Shown: piece by piece, positions 21,853-32,943 of the stretch | Numbering within the stretch: position 1 is the stretch's first letter | How the letters are laid out: the number at the start of each line of letters is the position of its first letter | NCBI GenBank assembly: GCA_024500155.1 | Contig: CM044862.1 | Location: 27,803,501-27,867,500 of the forward strand | Reading direction: 5' to 3' | Source of the DNA: Chenopodium formosanum | Taxonomy: Eukaryota > Streptophyta > Magnoliopsida > Caryophyllales > Amaranthaceae | Length of the DNA: 64,000 nucleotides | Position numbers and translations under genes: made by a program | Notes under the pieces: model-generated | The model's database searches: none | The model's input: only the letters and a program-made list of their open reading frames with translations | What the model was told of the DNA's origin: nothing

Positions 21853-23481
21853 GGATTTAGAATGAGTGGATGAGACTCGAAAAGTTCTAAGTATTTCATG
21901 TGCGTAATTTTGATTAACATTATTGTCATATGCATAAAAATGATCTCATTGGAAAGACCATCCGTAATGAGTCAAAACATAGGATTTTACACGTAGGAAA
22001 TTCGAGAAATGTCTTTAACAACTAGGACTTAAATAACACCGCGCGAAACTGGAAAATTTTATCGAGCACAGAAAGCAGCTGAGGCATGTGGGAAGTAGCG
22101 TCAGGGGCCAGAGCTTGGCGCCAGACTTTTAGCCGTAGCGCCAGACGCCAACATTGGATCTAGGCGCTACAGTTAAAATCTGGCGCCAGTCTCTGTTTGC
22201 TGGTGCCAATTTCCCCCAATATCGAGCCAGAAATATGCGTTCTAATTTCGACCGGTTTTTCGTATTGTTTGCTCGATCCTACTTCCTGATTGAATTTTTT
22301 CAAACTTTTCTGAAAACCATATGTGTTCTACATATGGACATAACCCTCAGGGAATTCATGCTTCATCTACCCGATTGAACGCTCTGTGTAACAAAGGGTA
22401 CATCCGAGATGTTGAATTCACCAAACCATGGAAGCAAGTTTTTTCTAAAGCTTGCGGTGTCCCATCCACTCGCGCCAACCCTTCACGGTTAGGCTTCCGC
22501 GCGGTGCATCTAGACAATTAACCATGGACCCTCTTTGACTAAACCATATCCCGAACTTTAGAGAACTAGAGCCATGGTTAGGTTGCGAACGCATTGCATC
22601 ATATTGTGCCTACTTGACTAATTGTGCAATATTTGTTATGCATATATATTCTATGTTTCTCTTAACCGTTTGTTGACTTGTGTTGAGAACAAATAAATTA
22701 ATGACTTAAAGAACTTTGCCTAATTAATTAATTAATTAATTTGATTAAATAAATTCTAATATTTTAATCGGAATTGACATAGTACGACTTTAGGCATACC
22801 CCAGTTGATTTATAACACCGAAAACAGTCCTAGACCGAAGCTCCTTTATTGGCGCCAAGGTCTGAGCTATAGCGCCACACTATGGTGTGTAGCGCCTGAC
22901 GACAACTATGTTATCTGGCGCCAAGCTCCACAGTGTGACGCCAGTCCTGTCGCTTGGCCGACAGTTCGGATTATTTGTCGAGTCATCACCTAGAGTCTAA
23001 TTAATCAGTTTTCTGTTTAATTCGATTAATTTTACTGTCAATAATATTTAATTGAATCAATGATCGAGTTTAAGCACTAAGTCCCATGGTCTTACACAAG
23101 AGTCCAAGCATGTCACTTACACTCAACGCACACACCAATACACATACTTTGACCATGATTAAGAGAGTCTTATGTGCGCATTTTTCCGTCATTTTTTTAG
23201 GGGGGGTAAGTCGGATATTAATCCTCCAATATCAAAATAAAAATACTTAGTTCCCTAAAAAATATGTACATTATTTTTGCTAAAAATACGCACCCTTTTT
23301 CTTTTTTCCCTTAAAATAAACCATAAAGTCAAGTTGATTCGAGTCAAGTAATTAAAACGCAAAATGGTTTAATTTACAGCGCGTGGTCAAGAAAGGAAGG
23401 ACGATTAATCAAAGATAACCTCTTCGAACAAGTCCAACTTTTCGACAAACCTATAGCTCGCAAGTGGAAAGCTAGGATTAT
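21853..23481. other. T2 leader before gag
   Basis: This long untranslated region has two GGCGCC-rich patches (about 22100-22210 and 22850-22960) and AT-rich stretches. Short frames at 22154-22378 and 22321-22521 show no recognisable domain. Tat elements usually have long leaders, sometimes with an extra ORF. I see no convincing one here. Confidence 0.55.
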
Positions 23482-25589
23482 AATGGCAACTCAAGAAGAA
23501 GTCAATGATCTTAAGAACCAACTGGCTACTGTGACTGAGACACTGAAGCTTCTTGCACTTAGGATCGATGATCCCGTAAAGCAACAACAAATGGACCTCA
23601 TGCAAGAGAGCCCAAGCAGTTTGTCCAGCGACTACAAGTTTTAAGAGCTTACATCATAAGGGGTCTCGGTGGATAAAGATCTTCTTCCGTAGAAGTTTAA
23701 CGCCAACAACATCCCAAAGTTCAGAGCAATTGACAACCCTTACTTCCATTTAAGAGCATTTAAAAAAATAATGAGTATTAAGGGTATCGATAAGAAAGTC
23801 TTCTCTACTCTGTCCTCACTATCTCTCGAGACCGTTTGCCAACAATGGTTCTTTTGTCTCGAGAAAGAAAAGACCTCTACCTGGGAGTCTATAGCAAACT
23901 CTTTTGTTGATAGGTAGAAGTGCAACATTCAAGTCGAAACCGACCATAGAGAACTTGAAATCCTCAAACAGAAAGAGAATGAAGGCTTCACCTCTTTCTT
24001 TAACAAGTGGAGAGAAACCTTAGCTAAAATGATTGAGGTGCCAAGTGAAAAAGAGTCTGTGAGACTATTTATCAAGAACCTCCAAGAAAAATATTCTCAG
24101 CATCTTAAATATCAAAATAATCTTCATACCTTTAAGGCAGTTTATGACATTGGGATCAATATTGAAGATGACTTGGCTAAGTCAAAAGCTGCCAACAATA
24201 ACTCCAACAGTGGCTGGAAAGGAAAGAAGAACAACAATCCTTCTTCTTCCAAAACCGCCCACTAAAATAATGTTAGCACCTTTAATTTAGGAGAAGTTCT
24301 TGCCATGAACAACCAAGGACAGAAGAAACCATTTAGGAGGTACTTTACTCCTATTGGCATAAGTTATGACACCGCATTTGATCGATTAAATGCAAAAGGT
24401 CTTATAACTCCTATTGGACCATTTGAGGACCCACCAGTCAAGAAGACGTCGGTTAACTGGAACCCCAATGCACACTGCAAGTATCACCAAGGTCGGGCCA
24501 TTCCACTTGGAAGCTTAAGGAAGCTATCCAAAACTTCATCGACAATAACAAACTGCCATTGCCACCTGCCAGTAAGAAGCCAAGCATCGACAATGCACCT
24601 GTAGCTCATACTCTAGCCATCTCCGATGAGGAAAATGAGGTTGACCCCTCATCTCTCATTAGACCTGTTGAAGAAAGCAATGCCATTGAAAAAGAAGAGG
24701 AGATCTTTTTCGATGTCAAAGATAGCCTTCCAGAACCGGCAAATAAGGAAGACATACAATTGCTCACACTGTCTATGAAGGAGGCATCGCAACTACTACG
24801 TGAAGCTCTAAAAGTTATGAACGAACTCCATAAGAAATATGATGAGCTTCCACTTCCAAAAGAAGAACCTAAAAGAGAATTCACACCAGTGAGAACGACT
24901 TATGAGGCAAAGTACTGTCCCTTACAAGTCACTGAAAAACCCAAGAAGAGCAATTGAAATTACACTCCAATTGGGATCCCATATGCGCAAATGTTCGAAA
25001 TGCTCTCTGAGAGTGGCAAGGTCAAGCCTTTCGAACCGAGACCATTTGAGTCATTAAAAAGGACAGATAGATATTACTGTCAGTATCATCAATCATGGGG
25101 GAACACTATAGAAAACTGTTTCAAATTCAAGGATTTGGTACAGAAAATGATTGATGAAAAGAAATTAGTCAAAACCCGACAAAAAGAGGATATAACCATC
25201 AATGGAGTTTGGGACAGTGATGAAGAAGATGTTTACCTAAAGGACATAGTAGGACCTTCACCTTCTATGTCATATACCACAGATGACATTTGGGCTGACG
25301 AAGATTCATCAATAGATGTCCTCACAAGATCTGGGAGAATGCAACCTCCCGTTTCATCGCAACCTATGCCCACCGTACAACAAGTTCCCATACCTATCAT
25401 CGAAGACAATGACATTGTTAAACAGTTTAAGAAGACAAAAGTTGAGATGAATGTGTGGAAACTTCTGGCAACATCTCGAGAGCATAGGTTGGCCGTGATG
25501 AATGCCTTGCACAAAATCGGGATAGATTCTGACACTACTCCTGAGGGACTAGCCAACTTCCTCACAAGTGACCTTCCAGTCCGATTAAT
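23482..25589 (+). pseudogene. gag: T2 gag
   Basis: The start ATG at 23482 gives MATQEEVNDLKNQL, a short coiled-coil lead-in. The retrotransposon gag core follows (FRAIDNPYFHLRAFKK, then WFFCLEKEKTSTWESIANSF, then FTSFFNKWRETLAKM, then VRLFIKNL). Stops occur near 23642, 23656 and 23916, with frame changes near 23990 and 24500. Two zinc-finger-like motifs are visible. The first is CKYHQG, where a lost G shifts the frame; the second is YYCQYHQSWGNTIENC at about 25075. This pair of Cys-His motifs is usual in Tat gag. The end meets protease near 25590, where a small insertion shifts the frame. Confidence 0.8.
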
Positions 25590-27010
25590 TTGATCACCTT
25601 TTTTGACCAAGATTTACCCCCAGAAGGTGACAAACATTACAAGGCATTAAACCTCACGGTAGGCTGCAAAAGGATGAATGTTCCCATGACTCTTGTAGAC
25701 AATGGATCGGCTATCAATGTCTGTCTACTTAGAACTGCGAGGATGCTCGGCATAAGGGACGAAGATTTAACTCCGTCCACAAAAGGAATAAGAGCCTACG
25801 ATAATACTCGTCGTCAAGCTCTTGGTAAAATAACCCTAAATGTAACGGCAGGAGCAATAGAACATGCTACTACTTTTCAAGTAGTGGATATCAAAGCCTC
25901 ATTCAACTTGTTGTTGGGACGCCCTTAGCTTCATGATCTAAAGGCCGTCCCTTCATCTCTCCACCAACAAGTAAAAGCCATAGTTGGAGGAATTCCAATC
26001 ACTATCGATGCTTCGCCTATGAGAATCAAATCCATAGAGAATCCAATTATTAATGTGGAGCACGACGAAGATGACGAAGACCTATGGGGCTTTAACGAAG
26101 AAGTCTCCTTAATCCAGGAGAATGAAAGGACATCTCTTTGCCATGACCCCCATTCCAACGTGATTGTCAACACCATGCCGAAGAAACAAGGACACTTCCC
26201 TGGGATGACCCTAGGAAAGAAGAAAGGGATAGCAAAATCGTTGGAGTCACCAGGCCTCCTTAAGTTAGATACTTTCGGACTTGGTTTCGAACCAACTCGG
26301 AAAGATCTCAAGCGAGCCCAGAAAAAGTCAAAAGCACGTAGGGACGCTCGCATTCAAAAGAAAGCAATTCTAATGGACCAGTACCCTCTTACACTTAATG
26401 GTCAGTTCATAAAAGAAGGAGAGGACTATCCATGCCATGAATTTCCCGAGCCATTTGTTGTAAACGACATAAGACAACCAGGATTCGAGATTTTCTTGGA
26501 TTGCTACTTCACTGATGAAATCCCAACTCTCGTCTATAAGGAGAAAGCACCCCATGCTTTGACTTTAACGTCATGGGATTACTGTTTGGGCGAGAAAAGA
26601 ATGAGCCAACTTATAAAGAGGATAACTCCTCGATCATTCAAAGAGTCCTACAAAGTGAAAGCTTCAACCCCTCGAAGCTAATTACTCCAGCCAAAGGATC
26701 ACTACAAGGGTGGCACAAGACTATCAACGTAACTACTCTAAGCAGAAGGAAGATATCAATCACGACAGGGCAAGGACCGATGTTTGAAGTGTCGTCTGAG
26801 TCAGAGTCTTCCCCTTTAGAGTCTTCTAAGTCTTTAGTAGTAGCACCTCCCCCTCTTATTTCTTCTCCTAGGATAGTTAGTGATCCAGTCCCTGAGGACA
26901 TATCACTCTTTGATGTAATGATCTCAGAGTATAATAATATTTCTCATTCTCCTTACTTCTTGTGTTCCTCTCTAACCCAAGATGACGAGCATTTCTTAGC
27001 TAATGATTAA
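25590..27010 (+). pseudogene. pol: T2 protease and linker
   Basis: The aspartic protease has its active site as VDNGSAINVC (about 25698-25727) and the second conserved patch FNLLLGRP. A Trp codon is TAG at 25926-25928. The same frame continues through the linker (VEHDEDDEDLWGF, HFPGMTLG, LDTFGLGFEPTRKD) up to about 26550. There a run of C bases is one shorter than in T3 and T4, which shifts the frame. The continuation has a Ser/Glu-rich part and ends at a TAA at 27008-27010 where T3 has a Glu codon. Confidence 0.82.
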
Positions 27011-29130
27011 AAAGACAAAGAAATTATTAAAGCAATGGAAACACTCGAAAAGAAAACACCGATAATTGAAGAAACTGAAACAGTTGACATCTCGAATGAT
27101 TCAACTCATAAAAAAGAAGTTAAAATCAGACTAACATTGAATAAACAAGAAAGAACCGATTTAATTACCTTACTTAAAGAATTTATCGATGTATTTGCTT
27201 GGTCATATGAAGATATGCCAGACATTAATAGAGAGATAGCTCAACACACTATACAACTAGTTCCAGGAATGAAACTTGTAAAACAAAAGTTGCGTCAAAT
27301 GAAACCCGACGTAGCACTTAAAATAAAAGAAGAAGTTCAAAAACAAATAACTGCAGGTTTCATCAAGGTATCCAAATACCCCGAATGGGTCGCCAACGTC
27401 ATCCCAGTTTCAAAGAAAGACGGAAGGGTAAGGATGTGTGTCGACTATCGAGATCTAAATAAGGCAAGTCCAAAGGACGACTTCCCTTTACCACAAATCG
27501 ATATTATGGTAGACAACACGGGAAATCACGCACTTCTCTCATTCATGGATGGATACGTAGGTTACAATCAGATTCTCATGGCAGAAGAAGACATGGAGAA
27601 AACAACCTTTATAACACCATGGGGCACTTACTACTACATGGTAATGCCATTTGGGTTGAAAAACACGGGTGCCACTTACCAACGTGCATCAACTGCCTTA
27701 CTCCATGACATGATGCACAAAGAAGTCGAGGTATATGTCGACGACATGGTTGTAAAATCAAAAGACCGTCCAGGCCATCAAATAGCCTTAAGGAATTTTT
27801 CGAAAGGCTAAGAAAGTATAACATGAGGTTGAATCCATCGAAATGTGCTTTTGGAGTCACCTAAGGCAAGCTCTTGGGATACGTCGTAAGCTCTAGAGGA
27901 ATAGAGGTAGATCCAACCAAGATTAAAGCAATCATGTCAATGCCACCGCCCCAGACTGAGAAGCAGATTCAAGGATTTATTTGCCGGTTGCAATACATAA
28001 GTAGGTTCATATCAAAACTGACGACGATATATTAACCAATCTTCAAGAAGCTCAAGAAGAATGTACCAGTAATATGGGATGACGAGTGTCAAAAAGCCTT
28101 TGAAAAGATCAAAGCCTATCTCGTAAATCCTCCTATATTAGCGCCAGCACTTCCCGGAATACCTCTTAGGTTAGATTGGACGCTTACAAAAGAGACAATG
28201 GGAGCCATGCTAGCACAAGAAGTCGAAGGCAAAGAGAATGCAATCTATTACCTAAGTAAAAAGATGCTCGAATACGAAACACGCTATTCACCGCTCGAGA
28301 AATTGTGCCTCGCCTTGGTGTGGGCCACAACTAAGTTAAGACATTACATGTTGGTGCATACCGTTTTCGTAGTCTCTCGATTAGATCCACTCAAGTATCT
28401 GTTCGTGAAATCTACACTCAATGGACGCATATCAAGATGGATAGTTAATCTTGCCAAGTTTGATGTACGGTTTATGCCACAAAAATCTATTAAAGGATCC
28501 GTGGTGTCTGACTTTCTAGTAGATTTTCCAATAGAAGACTCGACGCCAATACAAGACAATGACTTTCCAGATGAAGACCTAATGGTCACTGAAGACGATA
28601 CTTGGACTTTGTATTTCGACGGAGCCTCAAACCAAAAGGGATGTGGCGTCGGAGTACTACTAGTATCACCTAAAGAAGAGCACGTTCCAATCTCAATAAA
28701 GCTTGATTTCAACGTTACCAACAACGCTACTGAATATGAAGCATGCGTGGTAGGCCTTGAAACAGCTTTGGCATTGGGAGTAAAAAAGTTAAGGATATTC
28801 GGAGACTCTTCTTTGATCATCAATCATATATCTAAAAGGTGGAAAGTAAGGAGCGAAAGCCTAGCCCCTTACCAAACCTATCTGGAAACTCTTACCGATC
28901 ATTTAGAGAAGGTAGAATATACATATCTACCTAGAGAAGAAAACCAATTTGCTGATGCCTTGGCAAGATTAGCCTCAATGGTTAGGATTCCCACGGAGAT
29001 TGAGCAAATGCCTCTAACCAGGATACATCCAGGCTATAGAAGACGACGACTTAGTCCAAGAAGAAGAAGAAGAACTGTGATACACAGACATACTCAATTA
29101 TGTCACCAATGGAGAATACCCTCCTCATGC
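27011..29130 (+). pseudogene. pol: T2 RT, native RNase H and archaeal-type RNase H
   Basis: RT runs from FIDVFAWSYEDMPD through KKDGRVRMCVDYRDLN and MPFGLKNTGATYQRA to YVDD (27734-27745), so the catalytic box is intact. A frame change near 27800 and stops near 27863 and 28033 follow. Native RNase H and connection follow from 28198 (MGAMLAQEVEGKENAIYYLSK). The second RNase H begins near 28605 (TLYFDGASNQKG) and keeps the DGAS, EYEA, GDSS and FADALA acidic positions. A net loss of about 20 bases near 29020, compared with T3, shifts the frame before integrase. Confidence 0.87.
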
Positions 29131-30322
29131 TGACAAAAGAGCAAAGCGAGCATTAAGACTTTTGGCTTCTCAATATGTACTCATAGACAACAAGCTACAT
29201 AAAAGGGTATCTAAAGGTCGAGCTCTTTTATGTGTAGGAAAGGTGGATGCACAAAGAGTAATGAGAAAAGTTCATGAAGGAATCTGTGGCACTCATGTAA
29301 ATGGCAAAATGTTAGTCCAGAAAATAATGCGAGAAGGATATTATTGGAATACAATGAATAGGGATTGCCATCAATACGTAAAAAGATGCCCTAAGTGCCA
29401 AATTTATGCCAATTTACAACATGTCCCTCCATCTTTGCTCTAAACCTACACATCGCCATGGCCATTCTCTACACGGGGAATTGAAATAATTGGCAAAATC
29501 ACTCCCCCAGGAACAGGAGGCCACAAATTTATCTTAGTAGCAATCGATTACTTTACAAAGTGGGTTGAAGCGCAATCATACTCTTAACTTACTACAAAAC
29601 ATATAACACTCTTTATCGAGAGAAATATTATTTGTCGATACGGAGTCCCACATGAAATGAAAAGTTAATTTGGAACTCACTTTCAAGCCGAATGTGAAGA
29701 ATTGCTACAAAAATATGGAATTCAACATCATCATTCTTCCCCTTATAGACCTCAAGCAAACGGAGCAGGCGAGGCAGCTAATAAAAATCTAAAGACTATC
29801 ATCGAGAAAATAACCGAAAATTATAAGGATTGGCCTAACAAGCTTCACTTCGGATTGTGGGGTTATCGCACGTCAATCTGTACAACAACAGGAAATACGC
29901 CATTTTCCTTGGTATATGGAATGGATGTCGTACAACCTATCGAACTAGAAATACCATCTCTATGTATTGCACTAGAGAGTAAACTCGATGAAGTTAAATG
30001 GACTAGAGCAAGATATGAAGAATTGATTCTACTCGACGAAATACGACTAGAAGCTCTACATCACACTCAGTGTTACCAAACTCGTATGGCTAGGCATTTT
30101 AATAAGAAATTCAAGACAAGAAATATCAAAATAGGAGATTTGGTATTAAAAGCACTAAGGAAAAATGTTTTAGATCCAAGGGGAAAATTTAGACCTAACT
30201 GATCTGGCCCCTACATTGTCAAAACAATCCTATCAGGAGGTGCAGCAAAACTAACTAATATGGATGGCAATGAATTCTCAAACATGAACAATCTTGACCA
30301 ACTTAAGAAATACTACCCATAA
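29131..30322 (+). pseudogene. pol: T2 integrase, both catalytic Asp positions altered
   Basis: The zinc finger is intact (HEGICGTH and CPKCQIYANL). In the core the first Asp is Glu (codon 29483-29485, GIEIIGK) and the second Asp codon is TAA (29666-29668). The Glu is in GAGEAANKN. Another stop lies near 29442 (Tyr position) and one near 29585. The C-terminal part includes LWGYRTS, ARHFNKKFKTRNIKIGDLVLK and ends at the stop at 30320-30322. The element is otherwise complete, so integrase decay probably followed insertion. Confidence 0.86.
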
Positions 30323-30346
30323 TTACTTGAGTAGGATACTCAAGAG

Positions 30347-30390
30347 AGCTACGTTCGGCCTGATTCCTTAAGAAAAGATACGTAGGCAAC
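30347..30390 (+). other. Conserved post-pol hairpin-like motif, T2 copy
   Basis: It lies 25 bases after the pol stop. The arms ctacgt (30349-30354) and acgtag (30380-30385) can pair, enclosing cggcctgattcc. Similar gatacgtaggca sequences are frequent downstream of pol in plant Tat elements. The role is unknown; an RNA structure or 3'-end signal is possible. Confidence 0.55.
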
Positions 30391-30852
30391 CCTTTACGGG
30401 TGCGGCCACGTTATTTTTCGACATCTCCGCGTTCCAGAATAAATTAAAAAGTCAACAGAAAATCGGCGAATTATTGGCGTCGCAGAACAAAGCTTAGCGC
30501 CAGCCAGAAGTCATCAGCGCCAGCCAGAAGTCATCCGCGCCTGTCGCCAGACTTCAATGGCAAGCTCCAAATGCCAATGACTGGCACCATTTCAGGAATA
30601 AAATCTGGGCAAATTTCGGTGTTTTTCGGAAAATTCGACTTCCGTACTCGAAGAATTTCTGGAAAAATAATTTTTTTTCAATTTTCATTGCTTTAATAAA
30701 ATAAATTTAAAGTAAATAATTTAATTGAAAGCTAAAATTTCATTAATAAAATAAAATTACATTGTTGATGGAATTTAAATAAGGCAGAAATTAATTAACT
30801 TTAAATAAAAATAACAATCTAAGTCTAATAAATCTAAAAATTAGCAATGCTC
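30391..30852. other. T2 spacer between convergent pol and DUF7745-like genes
   Basis: This spacer holds a GGCGCC-type patch (about 30475-30590) and AT-rich sequence. Sense pol and the antisense gene converge here, so both 3' ends should lie in it. I see no gene. Confidence 0.55.
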
Positions 30853-32286
30853 TTAATCTTTCTTTTCCTTTCTAGCTCTTTTCCAATTCTTTTCTACTTC
30901 CTCTTCTTCATCCATAACTCTAGCTTTTCCACCCAAGCTTTTTTGTCTATGGTGTTAGCTTTTCTTTTTCGTTTGTCTTTGGTGGTATTTTTTTTCCTGG
31001 GAATTGTAGGTGTTTTGAATTCAATTCTTGCACCTAAGCGTTCTTTGGCAAGAGTCACCCTGTCACCTAGACAATTCTTCACATCGGTTCTACCCTGATC
31101 AATCGAAGATTTCTTCAGCAACCACTTCTTTACACCATTAGGCAAAGAAGGAAGAACCTTTTGGGTAATCACTTCCCATAAAGGTCTAGCACTTCAGTAA
31201 GCATCGAATCTATCTACTTCTTGAGATACAAGGTACTCATAGGGAGGACAAAGATCCCCGGAAGGAATATTTTTCAACAATTCGTATTGTCTTTTTACCC
31301 TGCAGGGATAATAATATGTTACACGAGACAAGCTTGGAAGACGACAGAAAGGTTGCTTGTTAACACCAACCATCCTTTCTATTTTCCACCATGGGATGAC
31401 CTACTTGATAGCAAAATCACGTGATTCAAAGACTTTTCTCCACCCATGGCGCCCAGTTTTAGGGATGCGCTTCTTCCTTCTCACGAAGCAATTGGGAGTA
31501 TATTTTTCAACGTCGTCCGGAGGGCTAATTATTCCTAGCCTCTCAATTAGCCACATCTGTACAAAAAAATTGCAATGCAAATAAATTATTATTACAATAC
31601 AAAAATATATTTTTTGATTTCTGTAATTAAAAATATTATTTTTCTACCTGAAATAAAATTGGAGAACCGCGAAGAGGCGCTTTTGGATCCGTTTTCAATT
31701 CATCTAGACTAATCATAGTCTCTCCAACTATTAATGGCATTGGATTTCTCCCTGATTCAATTTGTTCTAGTACAGTGGTTATAATTGATAGGCCCTCATT
31801 ATTTTTACCACTACTAAGAAAAAATTGATTGAGCATGCAAAATAAGAACGCCCTTCTTCTATATATAAGAAAAGATTCAGAAAGAGATTTATCAAAATAA
31901 TAGCGTGCGAATTCTTACAAATTAACTATATTGCCATCTACCATTTTTGATAAATCCCTTTCCTTTAAATTAAAGAAGCGCTCAAAATCCTTATAATAGT
32001 ATGCATCTTCTCTAGGGATTACTACGAGGTCTATTGCAGGGAAGCCTAAGATAGCACCAAATTCCTCTAGCAAAGGGCTAATCTCATCATACCCTATTCT
32101 GAAGCAATGAGTATCAGCATTCCAAAATTCTAAAGCGGTATGTAAGAAGTCTAGGTCAAGATCTACCCCTTTGATGCCATAAATTCCCCCCAAGTGAAAT
32201 AAATCTAATTATTTTCAGTCTCTAGCATTAAGAGATCGACACCATTCATGAGTGTATTGGGTGAAGGTTTTAGTGACTAAAGACAT
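30853..32286 (-). pseudogene. T2 antisense DUF7745-like gene
   Basis: The start ATG at 32286 gives MSLVTKTFTQYTHEWC. The body has HTALEFWNADTHCFRIGYDEISPLLEEF and PLIVGETMISLDEL, a pattern I recognise from the plant DUF7745 family (function unknown). A 91-nt GT-AG intron fits at 31557-31647: exon 1 ends PILFQ and exon 2 begins MWLIERLG in the same phase as T3. Stops lie near 32213, 31913 and 31405. A Lys-rich tail follows, with a deletion of about 70 bases relative to T3. The ancestral stop is at about 30853. It lies convergent with pol. Confidence 0.68.
31557..31647 (-). other. Intron in the T2 DUF7745-like gene
   Basis: On the minus strand the segment begins GTAGAAA and ends TTTGTACAG. It is 91 nt, AT-rich and not a multiple of three, so the two coding parts join only if it is removed. 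The T3 copy has an intron at the same codon boundary (45416-45490, 75 nt). Confidence 0.65.
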
Positions 32287-32350
32287 GATTGTTATTTTTT
32301 CTAAAGAAGAGAAATATTTTATTCGCCGGAAGAATCGGATGGGCAGGGGG

Positions 32351-32359
32351 CTATTTATG
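32351..32359 (-). promoter_or_regulatory. TATA box of the T2 antisense DUF7745-like gene
   Basis: Minus-strand cataaatag lies about 65 bases before the ATG at 32286. T3 has a stronger tatataaatat at the same place. A GGCGCC-rich patch (about 32400-32530) lies just upstream on the minus strand. Confidence 0.6.
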
Positions 32360-32943
32360 CACAAATTGCGAGGAATTTTAATCAGAATGAAATACGGAGT
32401 CAGCGTCAATTGGCGTCAAACCCCCGTGGTTGGCGCCAACCTTCAGCACTTGGCGCCACACGCTAAGTGTAGCGCCTGGAGCCACGCGCCATAGTGTGGC
32501 GCCAGCTGGCGCCAAGTTGCCAGACAGTCGCGCGTGCTCAGTTTGCGTTTTTAATATTAGACTCGAGTCGGTTAATGACTTTATGGCTCCGTTTAATTTT
32601 CCTAAACATACCTTTTGTTATCTTTTTTCTTAATTAATTAAATATATCTATTATTTTTAATTCTTTTTGGACTTTATTTTAAATTCCAAAAACCCAACAT
32701 TCTTATTCGATTTTTTTCGTTTTCCATTTTTCTTTTTGGGGGAGAGAGTCGGATACCCACAATCAATAATAAAAATCACGGAATTTTTGCGCAAAATTGT
32801 TTGTCACACTTTTCTTGCACACACAAACATACACACAACAATAAATAAATTCTTAATAGCATAAATATACAAAATGTGTCTAAATAATGAGTTTAAGGCA
32901 AAGTTCGATAAAAAAGTCAAAATAAAATATACACAGGAACAAA
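32360..32943. other. T2 spacer between the antisense genes, with GGCGCC patch
   Basis: A dense patch of tggcgcc-type motifs (about 32400-32530) is followed by AT-rich sequence. It separates the upstream side of the DUF7745-like gene from the 3' end of the PMD gene. No gene seen. Confidence 0.55.

Noticed and set aside
23482..30322. Endogenous pararetrovirus (caulimovirid) origin of the pol regions
   Set aside because: An integrase, paired LTRs and a second RNase H are present, and there is no movement or coat protein, so these are Ty3/gypsy retrotransposons.
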